A stretch of DNA of 64,000 bases from Siphonodentalium dalli (taxonomy: Eukaryota; Mollusca; Scaphopoda; Gadilida; Siphonodentaliidae): NCBI GenBank assembly GCA_032622095.1, contig CP136063.1, positions 80,701,980-80,765,979 on the forward strand, written 5' to 3'. The notes under the pieces were generated by a model. That model ran no database searches. It worked only from the letters and a program-made list of their open reading frames with translations, and had not been told where the DNA came from. Position 1 is the first letter of the stretch, and each line of letters opens with the position of its first letter. Made by a program: the position numbers and the translations under genes. Shown here one piece after another: positions 12,001-20,967 of this stretch.

Positions 12001-15000
12001 CAAATGACAGGCACACTATTTCAAGGCTTGGATAGGAAATATCACCTGGAGGTTTAATGTCAGGCTGCTGAGCACCAGGCGAAGGTTGGGACCTCATGCT
12101 CGACGAACTGCTTGGCGGTGTTGTACTGCTTCCGCTAGACGGTGGCATATTTGAACCAGAGTAGCTCTCAGATCCAGTTGATCCGCCCATTCCTCCAGAT
12201 GACATCTGATTGGGCATGGGTCCATGAGGAGGGGCCATTGGGCCTCCCAAATTTGGGTTAGCCATATTAGGATTGCTCATATTCTGGCTTCCCATATTTG
12301 GATTGGACATACTTTGAGGCATGGCTGGCATGGCAGGCATTTGTTGCACCTGGTTAGCCATATTTGGACTTGGCATGTGCTGGTTCATCATGTTCTGTCC
12401 TTGCATGCTGGATCCACCTTGACTGTATTGGCTCATATTGTGTGACCCCTGGCTCATGTGACCTATATAGAGAGAGATTATCTTTTATTAATGTGACATG
12501 TGCATACAGAATACATAAATTTACTACATCAACAATAGAGAAATTGTACCCGGCCACATAGATCATGTCATGAATCTCTTCTCTGGCTAACAACCATATA
12601 AATCATATTCTACCAGTACAAAACCTGGCAACTTTTTAAAGTTTTGACAGGGAACCTTATAAAGTTGAAAAATAATGCGGGGAATATATTTCTTAGTTAT
12701 TATCTGTTCCTTAATAATGTAATTCACTGTAGGTGAAGGTCCCATTTGAAATTTCATGATCAAATTTTTTTAAATCAGTTTATAATCGCGGTCAGTCCGA
12801 CATTCATATGTAATAATGGACTGTCAGATTTCAATTTGAACTGTGATGTTTGTTGACAAAACACTGTAACAGTTTTGTTTACATAACACTGATTTTGACA
12901 CCACATAACATATAAGTGACTTTGTGAGCGATTTTGCTTCATGTCACTGACAATTATTGTATTTCTCCTGGGTAATTAATTCATTGTTTATTGCGATATC
13001 GGCTCACAAGTCACAGAAAAGCATGCAAATTTGAGTTTAGATCTTCACCTACAGCGAAGTATATTATTAAGGAACAGATAAAAACTCAGAAATATATTCC
13101 CCGTGTTATTTTTCGACTTTATAAGGTTCCTGTCAAAACTTCAAAAAGTTCCCAGTTTTTGTTCTGGTGGAATATAATCTCTACGGGTGTTAGCCAGAGT
13201 AAGTCATGCTTATAATTTGTAATTGCATGATATGTTCGAAAGCATTGCTATGGTAATTCTTGTGATTTATAATTCATACGTGAATATCGGAATACCTATA
13301 TTAGGATCATTTGGTGCAGGCAAATTGTGAGGACTCCCCTGCATGTAGTTTCCTTGCATCATATGCGGCTGCATCACATGTGGGTTCATTGACGGGTTTT
13401 GTGGCATACCTTGCTCCGACGATCCACCTTGTTGACTAGGATTACCTGCAATGGGGCCAGAATAGGTTAACCGTTTCTTTACTAAATGGAGTCTCTGAAA
13501 CTATACACTGGAATGGTCTATTATTCATTTGCTGGAGTGTTCAGGCAATAAAAGCTGACGATAGACAGAAAAACAGATAAAGCCAAAGCAGTACGCTTTA
13601 TTGTAAGTACGTTCCTAGCTGCGGTAAGCAAAAACCACAATCTGTTTAAATGTCTAAGTTTTGTACCTGTAAAAAAAAGTCGAGCCTATTTGCAATTATT
13701 GTTGGCAAATTAAACATTCCCAGATATCAAAGAATAAAATCCAAGATGGCCCTGTTTTCCAATGAAATACGGAAAAATTTGATAGCTCTTATCTAGAGGT
13801 GATCCAAAACATGTCTGTAAATTTTCAAAACAATTCTCCAATAAATGCGGGTTGCAGCGATGGATTCAAATTTGAAATCCAATTTGGCTGCTGGTAGCCA
13901 AAGTTTTTAATGAATTTCGGGAAAAAAAAACGATAGCTCTCATCCAGAGGTTGACCAGAACATCCATATGAAGTTTAGTGATGATCGGATTAGGCAGATG
14001 GCATGAAGGGTGTAACGAATGAGTCATACAAAGAGTAAAATCCAAGATGATTGCAGCCTGCTGGTGGCCATGTTTTTCAATGAAATACAGAAACATTTTA
14101 TGGCTCCCATATGGTGGTCACCCAAAAGATCCATATGAAGTTTAGTGACAATCGGATGCGGTCTATAGGGTGTGTCAAAGGGTTTAGTCATGCAAAGAGT
14201 AAACTCCAACTCTCTAAGATGGCTGCCGGCAGCCATGTTTTTCATTATCATTCATATTTGATAGCTCCTATCTAGAGGTGATCCAAAAATGCCTGTAAAT
14301 TTTCAAAACAATTCTCCAATAAATGTGGATGATGGATTCAAATTTCAAATCCAAGATGGCTGCAGGCGGCCATGTTTTTAATTAATTTTCGAGAAAAACA
14401 TTACGGCTCCCATCTAGAGGTCACCCCGAAGATCCATATGAAGTTTGGTGATGATCGGATGAGAGATATGACCTTGCAGGGTGTGCTAACAGCAATTGCC
14501 CTATGGATCACAGATCACAGACACCAAGCCATGGCAATAGCTCAAACTTTACTTGTCAAGTTGAGCTAAATATTGTATGAAAGCGTAACTCTGATACAAT
14601 ACTATAATTACCTGGCATCATACCTGGTGGTGCGCCCATCCCATGTGGACCTCCAGGCATCATTCCTTGAGGTCCGCCTGACATACCCTGCATACCCTGG
14701 CTCGATTGCATCATTCCCGGATTTCCAGCTGGTATTCCTTGACCGGGTTGGCCTTGCATTTGTGGCTGCTGTCCCATTGGCGCACCCATGCCTTGCGCAC
14801 CCATGCCTTTCGCTCTAGCCATATGCATCAGCTGTGCATATCTGGGATCTCCTTGCATACCACGTTCTTCTAGTTTACTCAATGCCTGAAATATGGAATG
14901 GTGTAATCGTCAATTTTCATTGTTCCAATAATATAAATGACAAATGTCAATAAGGTCAAACAAATTAATATTCTGCTTCTATGACATGAAAATAATGTCT

Positions 15001-15487
15001 GCTGGCCAGTGCTGGGGGCTTTTTATGGCTCAATAAAAATTATGAGTTATCATGAAAGGCTTCAGAGTGTGATATTCTCAATCTCTGTTCACTACTGGCT
15101 GAAAATCGTATGAACAACAAACTTATGTCTGCAAGCCTGAGTTTAGTGTGTCTGTCATTTGTAGAAATAGGTCCCCAGAGGGTAAATTTAGTGATGCTAC
15201 CCCGCACAGCACACATGGGAAATTTGGCTTAGTCCAAAGGAATCATATGGTATATATTTTGAAGTGTTACAGCTTTGACTAACCCACCTTTAATATAACA
15301 GTGTGATGATACTGTGATCATGCTGATAATAACATGGAATGATAGGACCAGATGATGTTATAAACTTACAGTTTGAAGCATTTCCTGTGGAGGATATTGT
15401 GATGGGCCTTGCTGCTGTTGTTGAGGTGGAGGGACCGACATCATGCCCCCGTCTTCACCTGAGGCCATCTTCAGGTAAGACTCACAA
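1..15487 (-). CDS. SMARCA4: SWI/SNF chromatin-remodelling ATPase, SMARCA4/Brahma-like, N-terminal part (gene runs off left edge)
   Basis: Catalytic subunit of the BAF/PBAF nucleosome remodeller; acts in the nucleus. Exons read on the minus strand, GT-AG and phase-consistent: 15370-15487 (ATG at 15468-15466), 14612-14885, 13296-13445, 12046-12462, 8826-9095, 7419-7863, 6464-6590, 3905-4078 and 1-56 (partial). They join to about 670 residues. In order: a low-complexity Gln/Pro/Met/Gly/Ser N-terminus (1-355), a QLQ domain (about 359-395, [17 protein letters not shown]), a Pro/Gln-rich stretch, the conserved [19 protein letters not shown] block, and the start of the HSA domain (from about 597; [35 protein letters not shown]). 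The order matches vertebrate SMARCA4/SMARCA2. The helicase, SnAC, AT-hook and bromodomain are expected left of base 1. SMARCA2 and SMARCA4 cannot be separated here; invertebrates usually have one such gene. Confidence 0.97.
740..1784. mobile_element. Unclassified element with ~35-bp inverted ends
   Basis: AGGCCAAACTTTTTTATTTT plus CTGCTTTACGGAT at the left; the complement at 1750-1784. The interior includes a family C copy (1249-1500). No clear TSD. Confidence 0.55.
1249..1500. mobile_element. Family C MITE (TTAA)
   Basis: TTAACCCTTTCTATACTAAA start, GTTCAGATAATAAGTTCAAC in the middle, reverse CTTTTTCAATGTATATATTA near the right end. Confidence 0.72.
2750..3048. repeat. Dispersed repeat J, copy 1
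   Basis: Shares AAACGTGTTATTTATCAACA, GTGGGTTCCTC and GTCAAAGAAATAGTAATTTG with 24512-24823. Moderately diverged. Function unknown. Confidence 0.7.
3049..3904. other. SMARCA4 intron 8 segment near the donor
   Basis: Contains a piece of repeat I (3200-3295) and a family C scrap (about 3340-3370, CTGTTTGTTGAACTTATTAG). Nothing else recognised. Confidence 0.45.
3905..4078 (-). CDS. SMARCA4: SMARCA4 exon 8: start of HSA domain
   Basis: Residues 595-652: [20 protein letters not shown], then [20 protein letters not shown] and the basic [13 protein letters not shown] helix. HSA domains bind actin and actin-related proteins in remodellers. Almost identical to the vertebrate segment. Phase 0 on both sides, 58 codons. 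Confidence 0.97.
4079..5684. other. SMARCA4 intron 7, mostly unassigned
   Basis: No repeat family or exon recognised over ~1.6 kb. A TAAAACAAAAAATAACTTTATTCCC block at about 4183 resembles 22708, suggesting another low-copy repeat. Confidence 0.4.
5685..5938. mobile_element. Family A MITE, 254 bp, 8-bp TSD
   Basis: Palindrome of palindromes: ends CAAGCCTTGAAATAG/CTATTTCAAGGCTTG enclosing two internal palindromes built on AATGAGGTCCCCAGAGGG. Exact TSD TGGGCAAA at 5677-5684 and 5939-5946. In a SMARCA4 intron. Confidence 0.92.
6006..6118. mobile_element. Family B fragment (TTAA MITE)
   Basis: TTAACCCATTCATAACGGGAGC start, then CGCATATATAAGAGAATGCA; right part missing. Confidence 0.7.
6262..6386. 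repeat. Short foldback
   Basis: AACAAGTGTGTGAATGGGAA pairs with CCCATTCACACACTCGTGTC across ~50 bp. Lies 78 bp from SMARCA4 exon 7 on its donor side. Confidence 0.65.
6464..6590 (-). CDS. SMARCA4: SMARCA4 exon 7: pre-HSA helical region
   Basis: Residues about 552-594: [20 protein letters not shown] and [15 protein letters not shown], aligning with RIAHRIQELENLP and [14 protein letters not shown] in human SMARCA4. Donor gtgagt at 6463; enters phase 2, leaves phase 0. Confidence 0.95.
6604..6856. mobile_element. Family C MITE beside SMARCA4 exon 7
   Basis: TTAACCATTTAATAACTAAA ... CATCAAATGGTTAA. Contains GTATACATTGGAATGGTC and GCAGACGACAGACAG. Starts 14 bp beyond exon 6464-6590, so it contributes sequence next to the acceptor. 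Confidence 0.8.
6995..7017. repeat. (ATCTA)n microsatellite
   Basis: Four pentamer units, ATCTAATCTAATCTAATCTA. Confidence 0.95.
7119..7372. mobile_element. Family B MITE
   Basis: TTAACCCTTTCATGACGGGA start; internal CTTATATATGCGAGGCTCCC inverted pair; degraded right end GGATGGGTTTTAA. Confidence 0.8.
7419..7863 (-). CDS. SMARCA4: SMARCA4 exon 6: polyQ/Pro region and ITPIQKP-type block
   Basis: Residues about 403-551. Long Gln/Pro runs, including a nine-Gln stretch from mixed CAA/CAG codons (about 7567-7593), then [19 protein letters not shown] and [14 protein letters not shown], which is strongly conserved in Brahma proteins. Open antisense frames (7490-7875, Leu/Val-rich) are by-products of the CAA/CAG composition. 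Confidence 0.95.
7876..8124. mobile_element. Family C MITE with G18 tract
   Basis: AACCCATTCTGTACTAAATG start 12-15 bp from the acceptor of SMARCA4 exon 7419-7863. A run of 18 G (7950-7967) replaces the usual GGAGGGG. Central hairpin GTTCAACAAAC / GTTTGTTGAAC. Confidence 0.8.
8270..8758. mobile_element. Family B MITE with T-rich centre
   Basis: TTAACCCTTTCATGACTGGA ... TATGAAAGGGTTAA. Two internal palindromes (CTTATATATGCTAGTC / CGCATATATAAGAG) flank ~240 bp of irregular (TTTATCATTTTTTACATTC)-like sequence. Confidence 0.85.
8826..9095 (-). CDS. SMARCA4: SMARCA4 exon 5: QLQ domain
   Basis: Residues about 314-403. [14 protein letters not shown]-type repeats lead into the QLQ domain [20 protein letters not shown], then [21 protein letters not shown] is the protein-interaction motif diagnostic of SNF2/Brahma subunits. 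Acceptor ttgaccacag at 9096-9105, donor gtaaac at 8825. Confidence 0.97.
9129..9394. mobile_element. Family C MITE, complete
   Basis: TTAACCTTTTCTACATTAAA ... TATAGAAAGGGTTAA, TTAA both sides. Starts 34 bp beyond SMARCA4 exon 8826-9095. Confidence 0.87.
9640..9805. repeat. Partial inverted copy of the 12.6-13.2 kb foldback
   Basis: TTACATATGAATGTCGGACT and GTTTTGTCAACAAACATCAC match 12770-12912 in reverse orientation. Confidence 0.75.
10497..11454. repeat. Cluster of GTCACTCCTGTTACC motifs
   Basis: Ten full or near-full copies: plus-oriented at 10517, 10709, 10866, 10881, 11065, 11085 and 11103; reverse at 10901, 10917 and 11441; plus a half motif at 10497. The copies at 10866-10930 form a hairpin with ~30-bp arms and a T-rich loop. 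In the SMARCA4 intron between exons 4 and 5. Confidence 0.9.
11777..12030. mobile_element. Family A MITE, 254 bp, 8-bp TSD, 15 bp from splice donor
   Basis: Same length and structure as the copy at 5685. TSD GATAGGAA at 11769-11776 and 12031-12038. Its edge is 15 bp from the donor boundary of SMARCA4 exon 12046-12462. Confidence 0.93.
12046..12462 (-). CDS. SMARCA4: SMARCA4 exon 4: Met/Asn/Ser-rich low-complexity region
   Basis: Residues about 175-313: [20 protein letters not shown]-type near-repeats, then a Ser/Thr/Pro tract and [13 protein letters not shown]. Phase 1 to phase 1. Its donor (gtgat, 12045-12041) lies only 15 bp from a 254-bp palindromic transposon (11777-12030). Confidence 0.9.
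12560..13215. mobile_element. Foldback element in SMARCA4 intron
   Basis: Imperfect palindrome centred near 12890: CTCTGGCTAACA/TGTTAGCCAGAG outer ends, GAACCTTATAAAGTTGAAAA at 12651 paired with 13108-13130. The inner block 12770-12912 recurs inverted at 9655-9805. Confidence 0.7.
13296..13445 (-). CDS. SMARCA4: SMARCA4 exon 3: Met/Pro/Gln-rich linker
   Basis: Residues about 125-174, low complexity ([19 protein letters not shown]). It enters and leaves in phase 1, so it could be skipped without a frameshift. A family C element begins about 20 bp beyond its acceptor. Confidence 0.88.
13467..13590. mobile_element. Family C, left part only
   Basis: TTAACCGTTTCTTTACTAAA through ACAGAAAAACAGATAA; ends where the family F copy begins. 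Confidence 0.75.
13590..14572. mobile_element. Family F copy 2 (reverse orientation)
   Basis: Same internal repeats as 42497-43913 but inverted: AAGAGTAAAATCCAAGATGG with GCCATGTTTTT near 13735, 13870, 14030, 14200 and 14350. Its end at about 14570 (CAAGTTGAGCT) matches the other copy's left end. The opposite end runs into a truncated family C copy near 13590. Lies in a SMARCA4 intron. Confidence 0.65.
14612..14885 (-). CDS. SMARCA4: SMARCA4 exon 2: conserved [12 protein letters not shown] segment and Gly/Met-rich tract
   Basis: Residues 34-124. Begins [19 protein letters not shown] (vertebrate counterpart contains a similar EKGM-DDPRY motif), then [14 protein letters not shown] and many G-M-P repeats. 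Acceptor at 14886-14887, donor gtaatt at 14611; leaves phase 1. Confidence 0.92.
14886..15369. other. SMARCA4 intron 1
   Basis: Only a truncated family A copy (15132-15211) is recognised. Confidence 0.5.
15132..15211. mobile_element. Family A fragment
   Basis: Only the left end (CAAGCCTGAGTTTAGTGTG, GTCCCCAGAGGGTAAATTT) is present; truncated near 15211. Confidence 0.75.
15370..15487 (-). CDS. SMARCA4: SMARCA4 exon with start codon
   Basis: The coding part is 15370-15468 (33 residues, [20 protein letters not shown] at the start). A tttatttcag-type acceptor lies just upstream (exon edge 15487), so a separate 5' UTR exon must exist. The donor is gtaagt at 15369. The ATG is the first in the exon and joins in frame to [23 protein letters not shown], matching the family's N-terminal conserved patch. 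Confidence 0.9.
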
Positions 15488-15880
15488 CTGAAATAAAAGG
15501 CATATTGCTAAATTATTTCTTTTGTAAAACAACGGTGTGTGGTGAATCAGAAATCAAGGCTCTATATATGGTATCCGACTGATCATAATAAAATAACATC
15601 ATAATGTCGCTCAAGGGGTCGGGATTTCAGCCTACATTGTACATAAATTGCTAGTGTAGTGAATTTGGGTATTGTACTTTTACGTCGTGGACACTAAAAT
15701 AAACACAGAATGACCTCGTCTGAAGGCGGTCAAAATGCGTCACATTTGACCTCAATAAACAACTGTGGGAGAGCCAATCATCGCATCTGGAACTTGTACG
15801 ATTCGGCCAATTCCGGGAAACGCCGCCGAGAATCCCAGAGGAAGAACAGAAACACTCGAACCAGATGAACTAAAAAGTAA
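15488..15880 (-). promoter_or_regulatory. SMARCA4: Probable SMARCA4 promoter and 5' UTR region
   Basis: Upstream of the first coding exon. Around 15770-15840 it carries two CCAAT-type elements (ATTGG on the minus strand near 15775 and 15812) and a locally CpG-richer stretch (CGGCGGCG near 15830) in otherwise AT-rich DNA. A first non-coding exon should lie here. A gtaaaag donor near 15680 is possible but weak. No TATA box was identified. Confidence 0.4.
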
Positions 15881-16454
15881 CTCTTGAACTCGATAAACAC
15901 TGATTGATGATGATACGTTTTAAATGATGTGCACAGGTTCCTGATAATGTATTTGTGTGAGTACATAAAGATTGTTCTATAATATGCATTGTAGTATATA
16001 AAACCCATTCCCAACTTTTCTACACTAGGGGCTTGGTATTGAGTGAGTTATGAATTGCCAAGCTTGCCAATGAACTTTGAGTTGAAGTTTCATATAATGT
16101 ACAGCCATTCCAATCCACACTGCCTGGTTCATGCACATTTATTAATTTCATTTATTAATTATTAATAGACATTTTGATGCCGTACATAAAAGGCAACATT
16201 TTTATGAGTAGTATTGATAGAGCACTGGATTTTATTTCTAATTCCATCTAAGATGTCAAGTTTGTTTATGTTTTGACAAACTGTTCAGAAGAGAGACACC
16301 GAAACAGGCATATGTACCGTAATAATAACTATCTCACACTCTGGATAGGATGCACCCCTGTGGAAACGCCAGTGATGTTTATACACATTCCAGGCAATTT
16401 CTCTGTCATAATTAATAATACATGTAGGTACATGTATGAAATGGGTGCACTTGA

Positions 16455-16548
16455 TACAGTAATGCCCTAAGTAATCGACTCATTAAACACAGCAGAATTA
16501 TGGGTAACTTTTCAGGATTTAGTAGGAAATATGGCCATATTTTTTTAA
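16455..16548. mobile_element. Family D half element
   Basis: TACAGTAATGCCCTAAGTAA and the CAGCAGAATTATGGGTAACT arm only; the G element follows. Confidence 0.75.
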
Positions 16549-16574
16549 TTCAGATTCCAATCATATCATAATCT

Positions 16575-18100
16575 ATTACATATTTTGGAAGATCTGTCTG
16601 TGTGTGTGTTCGCGATGAACTCGAAAACGGCCGACCCGATGAAACTTTGTATGTGAGGGTACTATCGGTCGGGAAGTGGCATAGGCATATTAATTTTCAG
16701 ATCCGAGGTCAACTTTTCACGTGCCGAGGTCAAATCTGTTTTTACGCTGTGTTACGGGACTTTCATTTGAGTTCGGTGCTTACAAATCGATTCGAAACAG
16801 CGCGAATAATAAAATGCCAGTCATAATAATGACACTGAGAATCTTTCGTGTTTCCTCTTTCCAACGATATATACATGTAATGCGTATGTATCCGTTTTAG
16901 TTATCTGCCTCAATTATCAAGAAGAAGTGGTACTATCTTCCATCAGGATAAAAACAATGCGTAACTTCTATGACGTCGTTAGAGGTCATAACGTTAGATC
17001 ACGTTAACGCTTAACCGGCCGATGCATTTGACTGTTTCAGACGTCTTGGCGATATCTCGGGCACCGATGGTAATTTATCTTTACGTTGAAACTTGATAAT
17101 TAAAGAGCGTGTGTATATGAGGCGCGTTTATATACTTGAGTGGAAATCAAATCGGGTTAAACTCGCGGATTTTTACAGACGAAATTTGATGCATAGGGTA
17201 TCTTGGTATCCGCTGGGCCGATTTCCCGGTATCCGCTGGGCCGATTTCCACCATTTTTGGGGTGTTGGTGTTTGACCCCACCGGACCTTGACCTTCAAAA
17301 TGGTCAATTCAAGGTCAAAGCCCGGACGAAGATCTGTTTGTGTGTCTGTGTGTTCGCGATGAACTCGAAAACGGCCGAGCCGATTTCGATGAAACTTGGT
17401 ATGTGGGGGTATTTCCGGCCGGGGGGGTGGCATGGGCCTATTAATTTGTCTGTGCGACGTGACCTTGACATCGGGTAATTTCAAGGTCAAACGCCCGAAT
17501 ATTACAGGATTTCGATGAAACTTGGTATGTGTGGGTATCTTCGGCCGGGGAGTGGCATAAACCTATTAATTTGTCCATGCGTCGTGACCTTGACCTTGAA
17601 ATCGGGTCATTTCAAGGTCAAATGCCCCAATAGTACGGGATTTCTATGAAACTTGGTATGCGGGGGTACATTCGTCCCGTGCCGTGGGACCCTCGGTCGG
17701 GAACGAAACACAGGCGCCTGTTTCGCCCGCCGCGGCCTATGGGGAGTCTCATAAGCATATTCATTTGCCCGTGCGACGTGACCTTGAAATCGGGTCAATT
17801 CAAGGTCAAATCGCCAATTTTGATGGGATTTCGACGAAATTTGATACATGGGGGTACTTTTGTCAACTGAGTGTTTTGGACGGGTCAAATCGTGACCCCG
17901 ACCTGACCTTGAAAATAATAAATTCAAGGTCAAATCGGGTAAAACCGGATGGATTTCGACGGGCACGTTTGTCGGGTACTTTTGTCCGGGCAGTGTTTTG
18001 GACTGGTCAAATCGTGACCCCACTTGACCTTGACATTCAAAATGGACAATTCAAGGTCAAAGCCGGACGAAGTCGGGTCACCTTCTAGTATATATATATA
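16575..18100. mobile_element. Family G element, full-length copy
   Basis: From TATTTTGGAAGATCTGTCTG to GGACGAAGTCGGGTCACCTT-CTAGTATA. Repeated blocks GATGAAACTTGGTATG and CCTTGACCTTGAAATCGGGT (17380-17960). GC clearly above surroundings. Shares an inverted ~90-bp block (ATCTTTACGTTGAAACTTGA) with 640-710. Open frames across it are not recognisable proteins. Confidence 0.65.
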
Positions 18101-19273
18101 TATCTATATATATTGACATAAGACATTTAAGTTTAAAAGAAGATTTAAATTTTAACAGTTGGAATCATACTATAAAGTATGTTTGGCTTTATCTAGCTTT
18201 CATCTGTGAAAACTTCAAATAGTTTGAATTTAGAGGTTTGTTATCATTCAGACTTCAGTATTTCAATCAAATTCACGTGAAATTACACAATAGAGTACAG
18301 GAACAGTGACAATTTGATCAAATCAACCTGGTTATCAGGTGGGATCTCATATAAATACCAAATGAATAATTAACATAGAGATTAGTACTAATAGTAATTA
18401 CTAACTTAATAGACATTGTTTCTGTACTACTAGTATATTATGTATGCGTCTCTCACTTGAATTTTAGAAAATAGCCTATTATATGAATTAGAGTGATAAC
18501 GGTAAGTCTCATTTCAAGCAGGATAAGCATTTAATCCATTGAACCAAAAGATATCTGACAATAACTTGTAAGCACTTCCAATCCATACATACCGGTATAT
18601 AAAAATTTCCAAAGTTACGCTAGAGAAACTTGATCAAATTGACCTCTCAGTAAAATTCAAAATACTGACTCAAAGAGCCCTAGATTAGCTCTCAATGCAA
18701 TGGATTTTCAAAAAATCTCCAGAAAACCCCCAGACCCCAAAGCAGGGGGGACACTCCCTCCCGATCCTCCCCCGCTCAGGCCTTTGGGATATTCCCTCAC
18801 CATATCATTGTCCAAAAACAGGTGTCCCCAAAAAATCCCTGGATCCTTCACTGGTCCAGCAGCCTTGTTGGTTTTGAGGACTCAATATTCATAATTTCAT
18901 TCACCTTATTATATGGCTTAATTCGCTTGATAATTGGGTGACCATAATTATTTGATTGGATGTCCTCTTCAGACATAGAATTTCTTAATATGGCTGTCAG
19001 ACAGTTCTGTGTGTAAATCTGTCTGAGTGAAAGAGGATTTAGTGCTGAACATTATGTCTTTGGAAATTAGTGTGTTCTTTTGTGAGTTTCACCGGAATTG
19101 TCACCGACTGATTTATCCTACGCTAGAGCCACCCGTGCAGCGAGGCACTACTTCGGAGCTACCAGGCGCAGCGAGACGATTCCACCTTCCGGGAACCTCC
19201 CACGACGACACGTGACCGAAAGTACAGAACGAGTCAAGCTCTAAATAAAGAACCAACAAGTCAAATTGAATAA
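18101..19273. other. Intergenic, no gene seen
   Basis: AT-rich. A C-rich stretch at 18715-18860 has two overlapping short open frames with no recognised similarity. A compact GC-richer segment at 19095-19245 ending in AAATAAAG may be a retroelement or LTR 3' end, unproven. Confidence 0.5.
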
Positions 19274-20018
19274 TTGTCTTCATATTTTGCTGTATTTCTG
19301 ATATTGATAAAACTTTTAAAAGGTATGTCTATAATACATGATATCGAAAGACATTCTCAAATAAACATCGTATTCAAACATATCATGGGACATATTGGCA
19401 TTAAAGGCAACGAATTAGCAGACGCAGCAGCAAAAGAAGCTGCCACGATCAAACCTAACCTAACAAATGCAGGTAACCTAGACATTGACCTAAATGTGAC
19501 AAAAACACTCAAAGAATATTCAAAGACCCTAATCACAGATATACGTATTACACTCTAAGTGGCAGTTCAAATGGGACAATAGTGACAGTGCGCGACACAC
19601 TTTTGAATTATTCCCAGAAATACCCAGCAAAAGGGAAAGTCTCCTACTTAACCATCAAGATAGAAAGACTGAAATAAAAATTAATAGACTAATTCTGGGA
19701 CACACAGTATTAAACCACCACTTGTATAAGATGCAAATTAAAGACTCACCGAATTGTGACTGTGGTCTACTACCATTAAACATTACTTAAATGATTGTAA
19801 CCTGCATGACAAAGCAAGAAAGGTACTTTTCCAAAAAGTCCATCTGTGCTTAAAAGATGGTCTAGGAGCTTATGGCGAAATATGTACACAGGATCCTCCC
19901 AATACATCAGACATCAACACCTTAATTGGTAAGGTAGACAATTTAGATAAAAGCACAAGAATAAACATTCAAAAGGTGGTATGTGACTTCATTAGAACCA
20001 CTGACATTAGCATTTAGA
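19274..20018 (+). pseudogene. Non-LTR retrotransposon (LINE) ORF2 3' relic: RNase H domain and C-terminus
   Basis: The first frame (to 19558) contains IVFKHIMGHIGIKGNELADAA, the His/Asp-containing end of an RNase H domain in LINE ORF2 proteins. The reading then continues in two other frames: LFPEIPSKRESLL, RLILGHTVLNHHLY and DSPNCDCG (about 19554-19789), then a final part to a stop near 20016. At least two frameshifts and no reverse transcriptase upstream, so it is a dead 5'-truncated copy. Confidence 0.8.
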
Positions 20019-20197
20019 CCATAACAGGTCAACTGAGATGACACACACACAATCAACAATGATTACATGGGACAGTATGGTGAGATTACCATACCATGAT
20101 CCGGACAGCCCTTGTGGGATTCCCTATGCTTTCAAACTTTCAAACCACTTTCGTACTTTCGATGAAGGAATCATATGAACAGGGGTGTGTCCGCATC

Positions 20198-20967
20198 TAC
20201 TCTAGTGATCCGAATAACTGTACCCGTACGATTGTTAATTTTGGAGAAAAAATCCACCCCCTACGATTCTTATTCAAGCCCCTACGATTATTTAATTTTG
20301 ATCACCCATACTCCATGAATGATCGCATTATTCGTAGTTTTTAATCAAATGGCATGCATGAAACGGAATACGTTCAAAGAATTCGCGCAACCGTCTGGCA
20401 TCGCAATATAATCAATGATTTGATCCATGGGAAGTAACTCCATCCTCGCACGTGTCGCTATTTTGCAATTCGTGCGACCCTATTGCAATAGACAGACCCC
20501 CCTCTGCGGGTATTGTTTATCGTTCAGTGAGGCGATGCCGCGAACAAAGGTGACAACGCGTTATGTCTGTGTTTTTTTTTACAATTGACGCGTTATTAAC
20601 TAAGAAGTTAATCAACGTCTGGGGCTCACGTTTGAAAGTTTCTTTAATTAGAACACAATTGAGTAGTTGGTGGACCGATTCCGACCAAAAAAAATTAATA
20701 GCCTGAAAGTGTTGACGCAGTGTTCTCCGTTCAAATCAATGACATTGAAAAGGTTCTGCAAGAACCAGACGTTGTCCGTGCTGGGTCGAGGAGTGTTTAT
20801 TATAAGTTTTTGTTTGATAATTAAATCAGTGTTCTTCAATGATCTCCTTTTTCATTGACATTTCCACCCCCTACTATTATTCCGACCCCTACTATTATTA
20901 AAATTTGGCAAATTTTCCACCCCCTACTATTATTCCGACCCCTACTATTATTCGGATCACTAGAGTA
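20198..20967. mobile_element. TA-flanked foldback element
   Basis: TACTCTAGTGATCCGAATAA and its complement form the ends. Subterminal CCACCCCCTACTATTATT repeats (about 20870-20950) mirror the diverged CCACCCCCTACGATTCTT at 20256. No transposase recognised. Confidence 0.75.

Noticed and set aside
11993-12045. In-frame continuation of SMARCA4 exon 4 beyond 12046
   Set aside because: A donor at 12045 and the transposon sequence show it is intron; the frame is open by chance.
17173-18088. Several overlapping open frames of 90-138 codons
   Set aside because: They overlap in several frames on both strands across the GC-richer G repeat and contain its repeated blocks; no domain recognisable.
18961-19283. 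Possible solo LTR (TGTCCTC...TCTTCA with AAATAAAG)
   Set aside because: No matching 5-bp target duplication, primer-binding site or second LTR could be found.
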